Shown: in pieces, positions 27,095 to 36,321 of the stretch
Numbering within the stretch: position 1 is the first letter of the stretch
How the letters are laid out: each line of letters opens with the position of its first letter
Source of the DNA: Parasulfitobacter algicola
GTDB lineage: Bacteria > Pseudomonadota > Alphaproteobacteria > Rhodobacterales > Rhodobacteraceae
Direction of reading: 5' to 3'
Assembly (NCBI RefSeq): GCF_013315265.1
Contig: NZ_JABUFE010000003.1
Location: forward strand, 248,001 to 312,000
DNA: 64,000 nucleotides
The notes under the pieces: model-generated
What the model saw: the letters and a program-made list of their open reading frames with translations, nothing else
Database searches by the model: none
What the model was told of the DNA's origin: nothing
Program-made: the position numbers and the translations under genes

Positions 27095-27786
27095 ATATCC
27101 TCTAACCAGCGAAGCAGTGCCGCTGTTGTCTGTTCAGGTTGTTCCAAAGTCGGAAGATGTCCTGCATTCTGAATGATTTGCAAATTAGATTTTGGGATAA
27201 GGCTGTGTATTAGTTGATGCCGTTCGACAGGACAAAGCGTATCATTCTTGCCGCATAAAACCAGCGTGGGAACGTGGATCTTTTGCAATGTATGTTGCTG
27301 ATCCGGTCTATCCCGCAAGGCAATGGACTGACGGACAAAAACATCGGCGCCAAGATCCATCGCCATATCCATGCACAGATCAAGGATTTGATCACGATCC
27401 GGACCATCGGCCAGATAGTTGGGCTTCATCTCATCGCGCATGATGGTGCGTAAATGGCCCTTGCGCACTTTTTCAATTTGGGGTTTTCGGCGCGCTTTTA
27501 CGTCGGGCGCCTCGGCAAGTGCATTGGTATCCATCAACGCAAGGCCAGCCACTCGGTCCGGGGCTTGGGTAAATATCTGCATAGCGACGATCCCACCCAT
27601 ACTTAGGCCCGCCAAAGCAAAACGAGGCGGCGCATTTTGCAATACGTCAGCGGCCAATGCCTGAACGGTATCGTAGTCGGTTATGGGCGCAACATGTATG
27701 GCCCGCCGTTTCCCCAGCACAGCAATTTGTGGCATAAAAAGCCGTGCATCACACATCATTCCGGGTAACAGAACAAGCGGTGTCAT
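27091..27786 (-). CDS. Alpha/beta hydrolase
   Basis: 231 residues of alpha/beta-hydrolase fold. The nucleophile elbow is GLSMGG (Ser near residue 62), the acid is probably in LVLCGKNDTLCP and the catalytic His in NAGHLPTLEQP close to the C terminus. The oxyanion motif LLPGMMCD at the start resembles carbon-carbon hydrolases and esterases of the MhpC/BioH type. It overlaps its neighbours by 4 bases on each side in the leftward operon, pointing to a dedicated ester or C-C bond hydrolysis in that pathway. Substrate unknown. Confidence 0.85.
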   Translation of the reverse strand: MTPLVLLPGMMCDARLFMPQIAVLGKRRAIHVAPITDYDTVQALAADVLQNAPPRFALAGLSMGGIVAMQIFTQAPDRVAGLALMDTNALAEAPDVKARRKPQIEKVRKGHLRTIMRDEMKPNYLADGPDRDQILDLCMDMAMDLGADVFVRQSIALRDRPDQQHTLQKIHVPTLVLCGKNDTLCPVERHQLIHSLIPKSNLQIIQNAGHLPTLEQPEQTTAALLRWLEDI

Positions 27787-28907
27787 GTCACCAGCGACGC
27801 GCCTTCAGACAAAGCGCTAAGCTTGGCGTAAGCGATATCCGGGTCCACTGCGCCAAACCCTGCAAAGGTGCCAAACCCGCAATCGCTGCCTGCGATCACA
27901 CGTTCTGCGCCGACGATATCAACAAAGCGCGCGATACGTTCTGCGACAAGTTGTGGATGTTCCACGAAGTTCGTTGTCGTGTCGACCACCCCTGGCACAA
28001 GCACCTTGTCATCTGGAATATCGGATTTGCGGTCACGAAAGACTGCCCATTCATGGCCGTGGCGTGGGTTTGAGGTTTCAAACAGCACGTAACGCGCTTT
28101 GGTTGACATCAACGTGTCGAACATTTTCGACATAGGAATATCGCAGACATGTGGCCCTTCGTAATTACCCCAACAGATATGAATACGGACCTTTTCAGCA
28201 GGGATATCGGACAGGGCGTGGTTTAGCGCCTCGACATGGCTGGCAGCGATTTTGATAAAATCTTCGTCCGACAAATCTGCAAACAGCATGTGCCGTGACA
28301 ATGCCAGATCCGGGCAATCCAGCTGCAGATCAAGCCCCGAGGCGATGATGGTTTCATACTCGGCCTTCATGGCATCAGCTAATGCGGCAAGATAGGCATC
28401 GCGGGTTTTATAATAATCATTCTGCAAAAACAGTGATATAACCCCAGGTGACGCCGCATTCATGAAACCACGCTGCATACCATGCGTAGTCATGGCCGTT
28501 TTTAGATTGCTGATATCTTTTTCCAGTTCACCCTGACCCTTTGATTTGACCTCGCCCACGCACATGGGGCGAGCGTACTTAGGGGTCCCACCGTCATTGG
28601 CAAGACGTTCCAGAAACTTTGGGAACAGTTTCAGATCGGCCGGAGGATTGCGCGGACTGTCGCCGTCAAATCCGGTATAGCGATCTTTCACATATGTGGC
28701 ATAGCTGATTTTAGATGTCTCACCATCCGACACGATATCCACGCCGGCTTCGACTTGCTTGCGGACAGTCTCAGATACGGCATTTGTCATGGCCGTGTCG
28801 AATTTATCTGTGTCATAGGGTGTCTGGTTTTCGCGTGCAAAAATGAAATCGACGACTTCTTGGGTACGGGGCAGGCTGCCAACATGTGTTGTCAGGACTT
28901 TTGTCAT
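27783..28907 (-). CDS. MetE-core zinc enzyme resembling epoxyalkane:coenzyme M transferase
   Basis: 374 residues, the length of epoxyalkane:CoM transferase and half of MetE. It opens TTHVGSLPRT, as in those enzymes. Zinc ligands of the MetE core are present: His243 and Cys245 in IHICWG and Cys343 in SDCGFG. Other family segments are GPHVCDIPM, TSNPRHGHEWAVF and VEHPQLVAERIARFVDIVGAERVIAG. The N-terminal MetE repeat is missing, so it should not be a standard methionine synthase. The family activates a thiol on zinc for alkyl transfer. The thiol cofactor and the electrophile in this pathway are unknown. It lies between the cupin and the hydrolase in one operon. Confidence 0.8.
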   Translation of the reverse strand: MTKVLTTHVGSLPRTQEVVDFIFARENQTPYDTDKFDTAMTNAVSETVRKQVEAGVDIVSDGETSKISYATYVKDRYTGFDGDSPRNPPADLKLFPKFLERLANDGGTPKYARPMCVGEVKSKGQGELEKDISNLKTAMTTHGMQRGFMNAASPGVISLFLQNDYYKTRDAYLAALADAMKAEYETIIASGLDLQLDCPDLALSRHMLFADLSDEDFIKIAASHVEALNHALSDIPAEKVRIHICWGNYEGPHVCDIPMSKMFDTLMSTKARYVLFETSNPRHGHEWAVFRDRKSDIPDDKVLVPGVVDTTTNFVEHPQLVAERIARFVDIVGAERVIAGSDCGFGTFAGFGAVDPDIAYAKLSALSEGASLVT

Positions 28908-28908
28908 A

Positions 28909-29871
28909 CTATTTCCCTTTCCATGTGGGGCCAGCAGGGTCAGTCGTGGCGGTGATGCGGTAAAGGCTTGCTTCGCCCGTCATGCACGGCGCGATAGTAT
29001 AGGGTGTTTCAGCATGAATGGAGGCCGTATCGCCCGGGTTCAACGTCTTTTGCAGATCCCCGCAAGTCAAATGCCAATGCCCGCGCATCGGCATCAAAAC
29101 AGTCGGCATCGCGGCACTTGCAGGGTTGATCTGGGCACTTTGGCGGGTCAGAAAATCAACTTCAAACCCCGGTTTATCTTTCAATATGCCATGCTCACCA
29201 ATAACCAAGGCAGGGTTACGATCTGCCAGGGCCACCATATTCAGGTATCGCGCAACATGGTTTGGCACGACATCATGACTTGTGGGCTCTGGAAAGGTGG
29301 TCAAATCTTGGTCTGTCAGCACAGGCATAGGCGCGACGCCATCTGGTAATTTTTCGCCCTTTTTCGTATCATAAAGCTTACCTTTTTCCGACAGGATCAA
29401 CCCGTGATCTGCAGCGTCCTGAATGACCTGCGGCGCCCAGATTACCCCGCCACCTGCATCATCCCCGCCAAGGATCGCCATGATCATTCCGTAATCGGTG
29501 CCAATATTTTCAAACCCGCGAAAAATGCCGGTGGGGATATTGATGATATCCCCTTCCTCTAATACGACTTCGCCAGCCGTGCCCCAACGACCCCAGAAAA
29601 ACCGCCATCGGCCTTTCAGAACAAAAAAGACTTCGGCCGTGCGGTGGGAATGCAATGAGTTACGACATTTCGGAGGCTGCCCCGCAGCGCCAATGTTAAA
29701 CCCATGTGGGATATTGATATGTACATGCTGATCAGGGCTTTCTGACACGCCGCCCCCGATGATCGTGAAATTTTCCTTTTGATTTGATCCAGGCGTATGG
29801 GCATCAATAAAGGCCGTTTTACAAGGAATCAGGTCACCATATCGAACAATCTGTATGTTGCCTTGGGTCAT
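28909..29871 (-). CDS. Bicupin protein
   Basis: 320 residues with two cupin-like halves. The first has SLHSHRTAEVFFVLKGRWRFFWG around residues 75-95 and GDIINIPTGIFRGFENIG, the H-x-H-x-E metal-site pattern. The second half (VLMPMRGHWHLTCGDLQKTLNPGD) keeps the barrel signature but fewer His ligands, as in gentisate-dioxygenase-type bicupins or isomerases. It is in the leftward operon, one base from the zinc-enzyme gene. An oxygenase or isomerase role is possible and neither is demonstrated. Confidence 0.75.
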   Translation of the reverse strand: MTQGNIQIVRYGDLIPCKTAFIDAHTPGSNQKENFTIIGGGVSESPDQHVHINIPHGFNIGAAGQPPKCRNSLHSHRTAEVFFVLKGRWRFFWGRWGTAGEVVLEEGDIINIPTGIFRGFENIGTDYGMIMAILGGDDAGGGVIWAPQVIQDAADHGLILSEKGKLYDTKKGEKLPDGVAPMPVLTDQDLTTFPEPTSHDVVPNHVARYLNMVALADRNPALVIGEHGILKDKPGFEVDFLTRQSAQINPASAAMPTVLMPMRGHWHLTCGDLQKTLNPGDTASIHAETPYTIAPCMTGEASLYRITATTDPAGPTWKGK

Positions 29872-29947
29872 CGAATGCTCCTGTCATACAGATGAAGTGG
29901 CGCGGTTATGCATTGGGTTGCGCAGCTTTGTGCATCAACGTTGTGTT

Positions 29948-30922
29948 TCATAAGGCACCTGTATGCAGCAGGATTTGTTTCCAAACAGCCGTTTCATCGA
30001 ATAAGACATATTCGCGGCGCAGCCCCCAAGGGCCGAATTCAGCATGGGATATGCCCATGACATAGACATCCGTGCCGGTTGGTTTGCCAAAGCTGCCCCA
30101 GCCTGAATGTCTACCGTGTAGTGACCAACGGATTGCAGCACGGGGCGGCATCATCGGGTCATCACGGCCAATCTGATGGTGGATTGTGAAGGTTGCATCG
30201 GGCAACGCCGCGCGCAGGCCCATCCAGAAACGATCGGCTGCGTCTGGGCTATGGGCGGTTATCCCACCGGGATATTCAAGCTGGCAGGCACGATCGTATT
30301 CCGCGGGAATTGCCGCCATGTCTGCCCCCATGATCCGTGTCAGCAGATCACCATAACGCTGACCCCATTCGTTTTCATTTCCATGTCCTTGATAGGGGCC
30401 CGGTTGGTCAATGGTAGGGGAAAACGGTTCAGATGCCATCTGTGGTCCGCCCTCAAACGCGATGATATCACGGGCATACTCTGCCGGGTCCAGACCCATC
30501 TGACGCACAATCGCGCCTTGATCCCGGATCAGCCATTCATCATTGATCTGATTGTTGATCGCATGACAATCCGCGATGATCCGATAACCCAGCTTGCGAC
30601 CTGACGCCTTGCCGTAAACACCATCGCCCAGATGTGTGGCTGTTGAATAAAGCCGATGCGATGACAACATCCCGTCCTCGGGTGTTCCGCTCCAGATAAC
30701 GTCTTCACCAAGCAGTGTTCGATCGGGAAATTCGGCCAGCGTTGCCATTGTTGCAGCGATGACGTCCTGATTGCCTATCACGACTGAGCTAGGCGACCGC
30801 ACAACAATATCGTCAGAGTAATAGGCATGCAGTGTCGCGATTTTGCGATCTTCCCAAATCTCTTTCGTGATGCCGATGATATAGTCAGGGAAGTCTTTGA
30901 ATTTTGGGTCAAAGCCCTTCAT
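29948..30922 (-). CDS. SnoaL/NTF2-like double-domain protein (paralogue 2)
   Basis: 324 residues. Two NTF2-like (SnoaL-type) domains in tandem: WEDRKIATLHAYYSDDIVVRSPSS in the first, and GLRAALPDATFTIHHQIGRDD with VYVMGISHAEFGPWGLRREYVLFDE in the second. Members of this fold are polyketide cyclases, isomerases or hydrolases that use an Asp/His pair. ATG at 30922 is preferred because it overlaps the LacI stop (ATGA). One of three such double-domain proteins in this regulon. The 76-base gap to the cupin gene is the largest in the operon. Confidence 0.75.
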   Translation of the reverse strand: MKGFDPKFKDFPDYIIGITKEIWEDRKIATLHAYYSDDIVVRSPSSVVIGNQDVIAATMATLAEFPDRTLLGEDVIWSGTPEDGMLSSHRLYSTATHLGDGVYGKASGRKLGYRIIADCHAINNQINDEWLIRDQGAIVRQMGLDPAEYARDIIAFEGGPQMASEPFSPTIDQPGPYQGHGNENEWGQRYGDLLTRIMGADMAAIPAEYDRACQLEYPGGITAHSPDAADRFWMGLRAALPDATFTIHHQIGRDDPMMPPRAAIRWSLHGRHSGWGSFGKPTGTDVYVMGISHAEFGPWGLRREYVLFDETAVWKQILLHTGAL

Positions 30923-31941
30923 GTGTGCCATCCTTCGGGAATACGGGCCGAACTACGAATGATCAGCGGGCCGTCGATTTCGATTTTCTGCGTCGGGCGG
31001 TTTTTATCGCCAATTTGGGCAAGAATGGTTTCAACCGTTGCATCGACCATCCTGTTGACCGGCTGTCGCACCGTGGTCAAATCATAGGCCGCCCAGCTTG
31101 CCAAAGGCACATCGTCAAACCCGATGACCGAAACATCATCAGGGACTGACATATTATATTCGTGTCTAAGCGTATCAAGCACGGCAAAAGCCATATGATC
31201 ATTACCAACGAAAATGGCGTCCGGTCTATTGGGCAGGGCCATCAGATCGCGCGTTGCCTGTGCGGACACATCGCGACTGTACATACCGTCTATCACTGCG
31301 ACGGGTGTTTTTTCATGTTTGGCTAGCCCGTCAATGAAACCCCTTATACGGTCACGGCCGGTCGAAGACCCGCCCCAACCTGCAATGTGGGCGATATGGC
31401 TATGTCCGCCTGCAACAAGAAAATCCGCGATTTTGCGTGCGCCATTTTCGTTGGCCGAGGTCACACTGGACAGCCCTGATCCATCCTGTGCACGGTTGAA
31501 CATGACAACAGGAATTCCTGCTGCCGCACAGCGTCCAGTCAGTTCGCTGGTCATTCCGACGCTTGCGGTGATGATGCCATCGACCTGATAATCGATCAAT
31601 TCTTGCATTACCTTATCAATCGCTTCTTGTGTATTGGTCGCAGTAAAAATCAGGATGTGATAGCCACGATCCTGGAGCGCATTTGACAAACGTTCCAGGG
31701 CAATTGGGTAAAACTGGTTATCCAGGTAGGCGACAACCAATCCGATGATCCTGCTTTTGCCCGTGATCATTGCGCGCGCCAAGGCATTTGGGCGATATCC
31801 TAACTTCTCGGCGGCTTTTCGAACTTTCGTAATCGTCTCTTTTGACGCCGATGCGCCTGGGGTGAAAACACGGCTAACGGCTGACTGACTAACCCCGGCC
31901 AGTTTTGCAACGTCCAACGATGTGACCCGCAGTTCTGTCAT
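30919..31941 (-). CDS. LacI-family regulator of the divergent catabolic regulon
   Basis: 340 residues. The N-terminal helix-turn-helix and hinge are typical of LacI (VTSLDVAKLAGVSQSAVSRVF, split; RKAAEKLGYRPNALARAM), followed by a periplasmic-binding-protein-like sensor domain (IIGLVVAYLDNQFYPIALERL; VSVIGFDDVPLASW). The start ATG overlaps the stop of the SDR gene (TAATG), so the regulator is embedded in the operon. Its likely operators are the two TGCA-NN-CG-NN-TGCA elements between the divergent operons at 36.1-36.2 kb. The inducer is probably the imported compound or an early product. Confidence 0.93.
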   Translation of the reverse strand: MTELRVTSLDVAKLAGVSQSAVSRVFTPGASASKETITKVRKAAEKLGYRPNALARAMITGKSRIIGLVVAYLDNQFYPIALERLSNALQDRGYHILIFTATNTQEAIDKVMQELIDYQVDGIITASVGMTSELTGRCAAAGIPVVMFNRAQDGSGLSSVTSANENGARKIADFLVAGGHSHIAHIAGWGGSSTGRDRIRGFIDGLAKHEKTPVAVIDGMYSRDVSAQATRDLMALPNRPDAIFVGNDHMAFAVLDTLRHEYNMSVPDDVSVIGFDDVPLASWAAYDLTTVRQPVNRMVDATVETILAQIGDKNRPTQKIEIDGPLIIRSSARIPEGWHT

Positions 31942-32705
31942 TAATCCGCCGTCCAACCCCCATCAATCAAAAGCGATGTGCCTGTAATCAGCGCAGCTGC
32001 GTCCGAGGCCAGAAAAACTACTGCGCCCATGATATCTTCAACCTCGCCTATGCGGCCCAATTTGATTTTCTCATTAATCCATTTCATGCGGTCTGGGTTC
32101 GAAAATGTCGGTTCTGTTAGGGGGGTGCGAATGAAGGTTGGGCAGATGGTATTTACCCTGATCTGATGCGGTCCCCACTCAATCGCCATGGATTTTGTAA
32201 AACCTTCGACGGCGTGTTTGGTGCCACAATAAACCGCACGATCAATGGCGCCCACATGGGCCATCTGGCTTGAAATATTGATCAAACTGCCCGGTTTATT
32301 CGCAATCAAAAGCCCTTTTGCAATGGCACGGGTCAGGAAATACGCGCCTTTGACATTCAGATTTGTCACCGCATCATAATCAGGTTCAGTTGTATCTGTC
32401 GCAGGGGTGTGGCGCGCCAGACCGGCCGAATTTACCAGAATATCGTATGGTCCCTGATCGGCGACCGCGGTTTCCGTTTTTGCAATGTCGCATATATCAA
32501 GGGGCAGTACGCTGACTTGCATTCCTTGTGCCGTCATTTCGTCTTTCAGGGCATTCAACTTGCCAGTTCCGCGCGCAACCAGTGTCACATGTGCGCCTGC
32601 TTCGGCCAAAGCGACGGCGCAGGCCTGCCCGATACCCGAAGACGCCCCCGCCACCAAAGCGCGTTTGCCATCAAGGCGGAAAGATGGGGTTTTTGGCAAA
32701 GTCAT
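31941..32705 (-). CDS. Short-chain dehydrogenase/reductase
   Basis: 254 residues of classical SDR: cofactor motif GASSGIG near residue 20, NSAG (position of NNAG), NISSQMAHVG with the catalytic Ser, and YCGTKHAVEG (YxxxK). The C terminus ITGTSLLIDGGWTAD is typical. It probably oxidises an alcohol to a ketone with NAD(P)+. Overlaps with the SnoaL-like gene upstream (4 bases) and LacI downstream show operon membership. It may act in series with the HpsN-like dehydrogenase encoded two genes upstream. Confidence 0.92.
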   Translation of the reverse strand: MTLPKTPSFRLDGKRALVAGASSGIGQACAVALAEAGAHVTLVARGTGKLNALKDEMTAQGMQVSVLPLDICDIAKTETAVADQGPYDILVNSAGLARHTPATDTTEPDYDAVTNLNVKGAYFLTRAIAKGLLIANKPGSLINISSQMAHVGAIDRAVYCGTKHAVEGFTKSMAIEWGPHQIRVNTICPTFIRTPLTEPTFSNPDRMKWINEKIKLGRIGEVEDIMGAVVFLASDAAALITGTSLLIDGGWTAD

Positions 32706-33709
32706 TGGAAAACCTTTGAATTTTGGGCTTTATTGAATTCACGCATGCGTGCCATGACATCAATGCCAATCTGATCATAGACATGCAGCAAATCGACAAG
32801 CACCCAGTTTTCGCGGATCAAGCCATTTTCCAATCGCCAAAAATCCAGACTGCGTAATTCAATTTGTTGACCTGTGGGCGGCAAGCCAAGCCAGCCATCT
32901 TGTGACAAGGTCTGGCGCATGTTCGGCCATCCGGTTTCTGCAACATATTGACCTTGAGCGATCCAGTGCGACATCAGCCCGTCTGGGTCCAATGCACGGT
33001 CTGGCATGGCATTCAAAAAAGGGATCTGATGCCAGTTTCGAAATCCATCAATCCCGCGACATGTTCCAATACCGGCTGGGCCGTACCAATTAAAATGTGG
33101 ATGCCAAAAGTGCGGCAGTTTCATAATCTCGGGCCCGCCCTGGCTAGGATGTTGAACCATTGCGGCCAGCATCTCCAATACGTGCTGCATGGGTTTGTTG
33201 CCGTCGCCATCGGTTGTCAAACCGTCTTGCGATGCTGGTGCAGGCGTTGTCATAAATCGCCCCAATTGTGGGGCAAGGGGCCATGCAGCGGCTTGCATCA
33301 TCAATTCGGGGATGTCCCAAATAGCCTGTATTTCGACAATTTGACTGGCTTTGATCCGAAAGAATTCATGGTATCGCATATGGACCAGATGGCCTGTGGG
33401 CAGGATATCCAGAAACGGATGCGTGAAGGTGCCCATATAATTTCCGCAAGTGCCAACCCAATCTTGCCCTTCAGGTGTGGTGCCAGCCAAAACAATCATA
33501 TCACGGCGTTCAAGGTCGGGCAGGGCAGTCAAAAGTGGCTTATAAGTCTTGTTATAAAAGGGCTGTGAACCTTGCAGCGTTCCAAACGGATGACACATGT
33601 GGATGGTCGCGCCAGGCGCGATAATCTGGCCCAATATTTCTTGAAGTGTGCTTTCCTCAAAACCTTGTAATGGTGCGATGACGTCTTTCAGCGCAGCCGA
33701 CAGGGTCAT
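32702..33709 (-). CDS. SnoaL/NTF2-like double-domain protein (paralogue 1)
   Basis: 335 residues from the ATG overlapping the stop of the HpsN-like gene (ATGA). An ATG 60 bases earlier would run into that gene. Two SnoaL-type domains: [24 protein letters not shown] in the first, and [20 protein letters not shown] with [21 protein letters not shown] in the second. The second half resembles that of the gene at 39.5 kb (WYGPAGIG versus WWGPDGIG), so the two are paralogues. Such domains often act as cyclases or ester/lactone hydrolases. No specific reaction can be assigned. Confidence 0.78.
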   Translation of the reverse strand: MTLSAALKDVIAPLQGFEESTLQEILGQIIAPGATIHMCHPFGTLQGSQPFYNKTYKPLLTALPDLERRDMIVLAGTTPEGQDWVGTCGNYMGTFTHPFLDILPTGHLVHMRYHEFFRIKASQIVEIQAIWDIPELMMQAAAWPLAPQLGRFMTTPAPASQDGLTTDGDGNKPMQHVLEMLAAMVQHPSQGGPEIMKLPHFWHPHFNWYGPAGIGTCRGIDGFRNWHQIPFLNAMPDRALDPDGLMSHWIAQGQYVAETGWPNMRQTLSQDGWLGLPPTGQQIELRSLDFWRLENGLIRENWVLVDLLHVYDQIGIDVMARMREFNKAQNSKVFQ

Positions 33710-35016
33710 TCCACGGCCTTTCCATAGGCCACATTCCGCCCCCCGTATCGGCGTACGCGGATATTGCATTGTTCAGCGTGGCCCACGAACCCTTCCAACA
33801 TGCACAGACGTGATCCATATTCACCGATTTCAGCGGCAGCCTGGTCTGTTGTGATCCTTTGATAGCTGTGCGTTTTCAGAAACTTGCCAACCCAAAGCCC
33901 GCCAGTATAGCGCCCGGCTTTTTTCGTGGGCAAGGTATGGTTGGTGCCGATGACCTTGTCACCATTTGCCACATTGGTACGCGCTCCCAGAAACAGCGCT
34001 CCATAGCTGTGCATATGCTCCAAAAACCAATCATCACGATCGGTCATGACCTGAACATGTTCAGACGCAATATCATTGGCCACATCCAACATTTCATCAT
34101 AGGTATCACACAGGATCACTTCGCCGTAGTCACGCCAACTTATGCCTGCAGTATCAGCTGTGGGCAGGATCTCCAAAAGTCTGCCGACTTCGGTCAATGT
34201 GTCTTCGGCCAATTTGCGGGAATTTGTCACCAGTACTGCAGGTGAATTATATCCGTGTTCGGCCTGCCCCAAAAGGTCGGTCGCACAAAGTTCGGCATCT
34301 ACAGTTTCGTCTGCGATCACCATGGTTTCGGTGGGGCCGGCGAACAGATCAATTCCCACCCGCCCATAAAGCTGCCGCTTGGCTTCGGCGACAAAAGCAT
34401 TGCCGGGGCCAACCAGCATATGCACCGGATCAATTGTCTGAGTTCCGATCGCCATGGCACCCACAGCTTGCATGCCGCCCAATACGTAAATCTCATGTGC
34501 GCCGCCCATATGCATCGCGGCCACGATGGCGGGATGCGGCGCGCCATTCACCGGCGGGGCTGATGCCACAATACGCGGCACCCCCGCAACTTGCGCCGTT
34601 AGAACCGACATGTGAGCTGACGCAACCATTGGGAATTTCCCCCCCGGAACGTAACACCCCACGGATTGCACCGGAATATTTCGGTGACCCAATATAACAC
34701 CAGGCATCGTTTCGACTTCGATATTAGTCATTGAGGCGCGTTGTGCTTCTGCAAATGTTCTGATCTGAGTTTGGGCGAACCTGATATCATCCATGTCGCG
34801 GGCCGATACCTTTTGTATTGCGGCTTCAATCTCTGATGTGGTTAACCGAAATGATGCGGGTTCATATTTATCGAATTTTGCAGACAGCGCACGAATGGCG
34901 GCATCGCCGTAGTTTTCAATATCTTGTAATGTATCTTCGACAATCTTGCGGGTTTTTGCATCATCTTCGGCGCGCTCAGCGTCGGGTTTCCCTTGTTTAA
35001 GATAGCTGATTGTCAT
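33706..35016 (-). CDS. Histidinol-dehydrogenase-like, resembling sulfopropanediol 3-dehydrogenase HpsN
   Basis: 436 residues of the HisD fold: [50 protein letters not shown] and IASEHVQVM. The start [20 protein letters not shown] and the end [12 protein letters not shown] match the non-biosynthetic subgroup that contains HpsN, which oxidises (R)-2,3-dihydroxypropanesulfonate twice to sulfolactate. Context is catabolic, with no his genes nearby. It is the second gene of the leftward operon after the ABC ATPase. An actual substrate other than the sulfonate is quite possible given the unusual companions, so the symbol is withheld. Confidence 0.85.
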   Translation of the reverse strand: MTISYLKQGKPDAERAEDDAKTRKIVEDTLQDIENYGDAAIRALSAKFDKYEPASFRLTTSEIEAAIQKVSARDMDDIRFAQTQIRTFAEAQRASMTNIEVETMPGVILGHRNIPVQSVGCYVPGGKFPMVASAHMSVLTAQVAGVPRIVASAPPVNGAPHPAIVAAMHMGGAHEIYVLGGMQAVGAMAIGTQTIDPVHMLVGPGNAFVAEAKRQLYGRVGIDLFAGPTETMVIADETVDAELCATDLLGQAEHGYNSPAVLVTNSRKLAEDTLTEVGRLLEILPTADTAGISWRDYGEVILCDTYDEMLDVANDIASEHVQVMTDRDDWFLEHMHSYGALFLGARTNVANGDKVIGTNHTLPTKKAGRYTGGLWVGKFLKTHSYQRITTDQAAAEIGEYGSRLCMLEGFVGHAEQCNIRVRRYGGRNVAYGKAVE

Positions 35017-35028
35017 GCGTGCCTCGGG

Positions 35029-36072
35029 TCAGATCCGGGTGCCAGTCGTGCTGTCAAACAGATGGCAGATTGAAGGGGGAATAGCGGCCATAAACGGGGC
35101 GCCAATGTCTGCACGAAAATCCTTGGGGGCTTTGACGGACACAAGATTACCATCAACCTTAACCGTCACCATTGTCGCATCACCCAAAAGTTCCAGAGAA
35201 TAAATGGGCGCGTTCAGTTGACCTTGATCTGCGATTTCAGCATCTTCCGCGCGAAAGCCAAGTGTCACAGGACCACCGACAGATGCGGGCAATCCCGTTA
35301 TCGTGACATGTTGGGCAGTGAATGTGCCGTTTTCCAAATGTCCCATCATCAGGTTCATGGCGGGGCTGCCAATGAAGCTGGCAACGAATGTATTCGCAGG
35401 ATTATCGTAGATATCAGTGGGCGTGCCCATTTGCTGCACGATGCCTTTGTTCATGACCACGACGCGGTCGGCCAATGTCATCGCCTCGATCTGATCGTGG
35501 GTGACGTAAATCGTGGTTACTTTAAGTTCATGGCTTAAATTTTTAATTTGTGCACGGGTTGATACCCGCAGTTTCGCATCCAGATTGGATAAAGGTTCAT
35601 CCATCAGAAAGACATTCGGTTCACGGACAATTGCGCGTGCCAAAGCCACACGTTGGCGTTGCCCGCCAGACAGTTCAGCCGGTCGGCGGTGCAGAAAATC
35701 TGTTAATTCAACCATTTCAGCCGCGCGGCGCACACGTGCATCGTGGGTCGCAACATCAGATTTGCGGACTTTCAACGGAAAGCGAATGTTTTCATAGACA
35801 TTCATATTCGGGTAAAGCGCATAACTTTGGAACACCATCGCAACATCGCGGTCTTTCGGATCCAGATCGTTGACCCGTTTTCCATCAATCAGAATGTCGC
35901 CTTCGGTTGCCTCTTCCAAGCCTGCAATCATGCGCATCGTCGTTGTCTTGCCACAACCAGACGGGCCAAGCAGAACCAGAAACTCACGATCTTTGATGGT
36001 CAGATCAAAGTTGGCGACACCAACAAAGCTGCCCCATCGTTTCGATATATTTTGCAGCTTGATTTCAGCCAT
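35029..36072 (-). CDS. ABC transporter ATP-binding protein (UgpC/MsmK type)
   Basis: 347 residues: Walker A GPSGCGKTT, Q-loop, signature LSGGQRQRVALARA, Walker B VFLMDEP and H-loop TIYVTHDQ, then the C-terminal OB-like regulatory domain (TLGFRAEDAEIADQGQ) of carbohydrate importers. ATG at 36072 gives MAEIKLQNISKRWG; an earlier ATG at 36102 overlaps the operator. It is the first gene of the leftward operon, while its binding protein and permeases are in the rightward operon. The ATPase thus links both operons into one import and catabolism regulon. Confidence 0.93.
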   Translation of the reverse strand: MAEIKLQNISKRWGSFVGVANFDLTIKDREFLVLLGPSGCGKTTTMRMIAGLEEATEGDILIDGKRVNDLDPKDRDVAMVFQSYALYPNMNVYENIRFPLKVRKSDVATHDARVRRAAEMVELTDFLHRRPAELSGGQRQRVALARAIVREPNVFLMDEPLSNLDAKLRVSTRAQIKNLSHELKVTTIYVTHDQIEAMTLADRVVVMNKGIVQQMGTPTDIYDNPANTFVASFIGSPAMNLMMGHLENGTFTAQHVTITGLPASVGGPVTLGFRAEDAEIADQGQLNAPIYSLELLGDATMVTVKVDGNLVSVKAPKDFRADIGAPFMAAIPPSICHLFDSTTGTRI

Positions 36073-36086
36073 TTCAGCTCGTTGAT

Positions 36087-36102
36087 TTGCATACGATTGC
36101 AT
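36087..36102. promoter_or_regulatory. Candidate LacI operator 2
   Basis: TTGCATACGATTGCAT contains TGCA-NN-CG-NN-TGCA, a symmetric LacI-family-type site with a central CG, 15 bases upstream of the ABC ATPase start. The same pattern recurs at 36206, as expected for one regulator controlling both divergent operons. Confidence 0.6.
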
Positions 36103-36205
36103 ATGTTTAGGCGCGAATTAAAAATACATCAAGCTATATGTAAAAGTAATAATCTGTCGTGGTCGGGTAAAAATTCTTGCTTTTCACAGTAATCTCCAAG
36201 ATTAA

Positions 36206-36221
36206 TTGCAAACGTATGCAA
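36206..36221. promoter_or_regulatory. Candidate LacI operator 1
   Basis: TTGCAAACGTATGCAA is a near-perfect 16-bp palindrome (two mismatching positions) with the TGCA-NN-CG-NN-TGCA core. It lies 100 bases upstream of the binding-protein start and 119 bases from operator 2, a distance compatible with looping or with separate control of the two promoters. Confidence 0.65.
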
Positions 36222-36321
36222 GCAAAATTCGATTCGAATATGTGTGGTCTTGGCGCAGTAGAACTATAATAAAAAGTACGCATCCTGATTTTGGCAGGAC
36301 ATCAACAGAGGGGTTAAAACC

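Noticed and set aside
27783-28907. Annotation as methionine synthase MetE
   Set aside because: Only the catalytic half is present, the gene is inside a catabolic operon, and the sequence resembles the EaCoMT branch more than MetE.
33706-35016. Annotation as biosynthetic histidinol dehydrogenase HisD
   Set aside because: No his genes are adjacent, it overlaps catabolic genes, and its termini match the HpsN-type subgroup.
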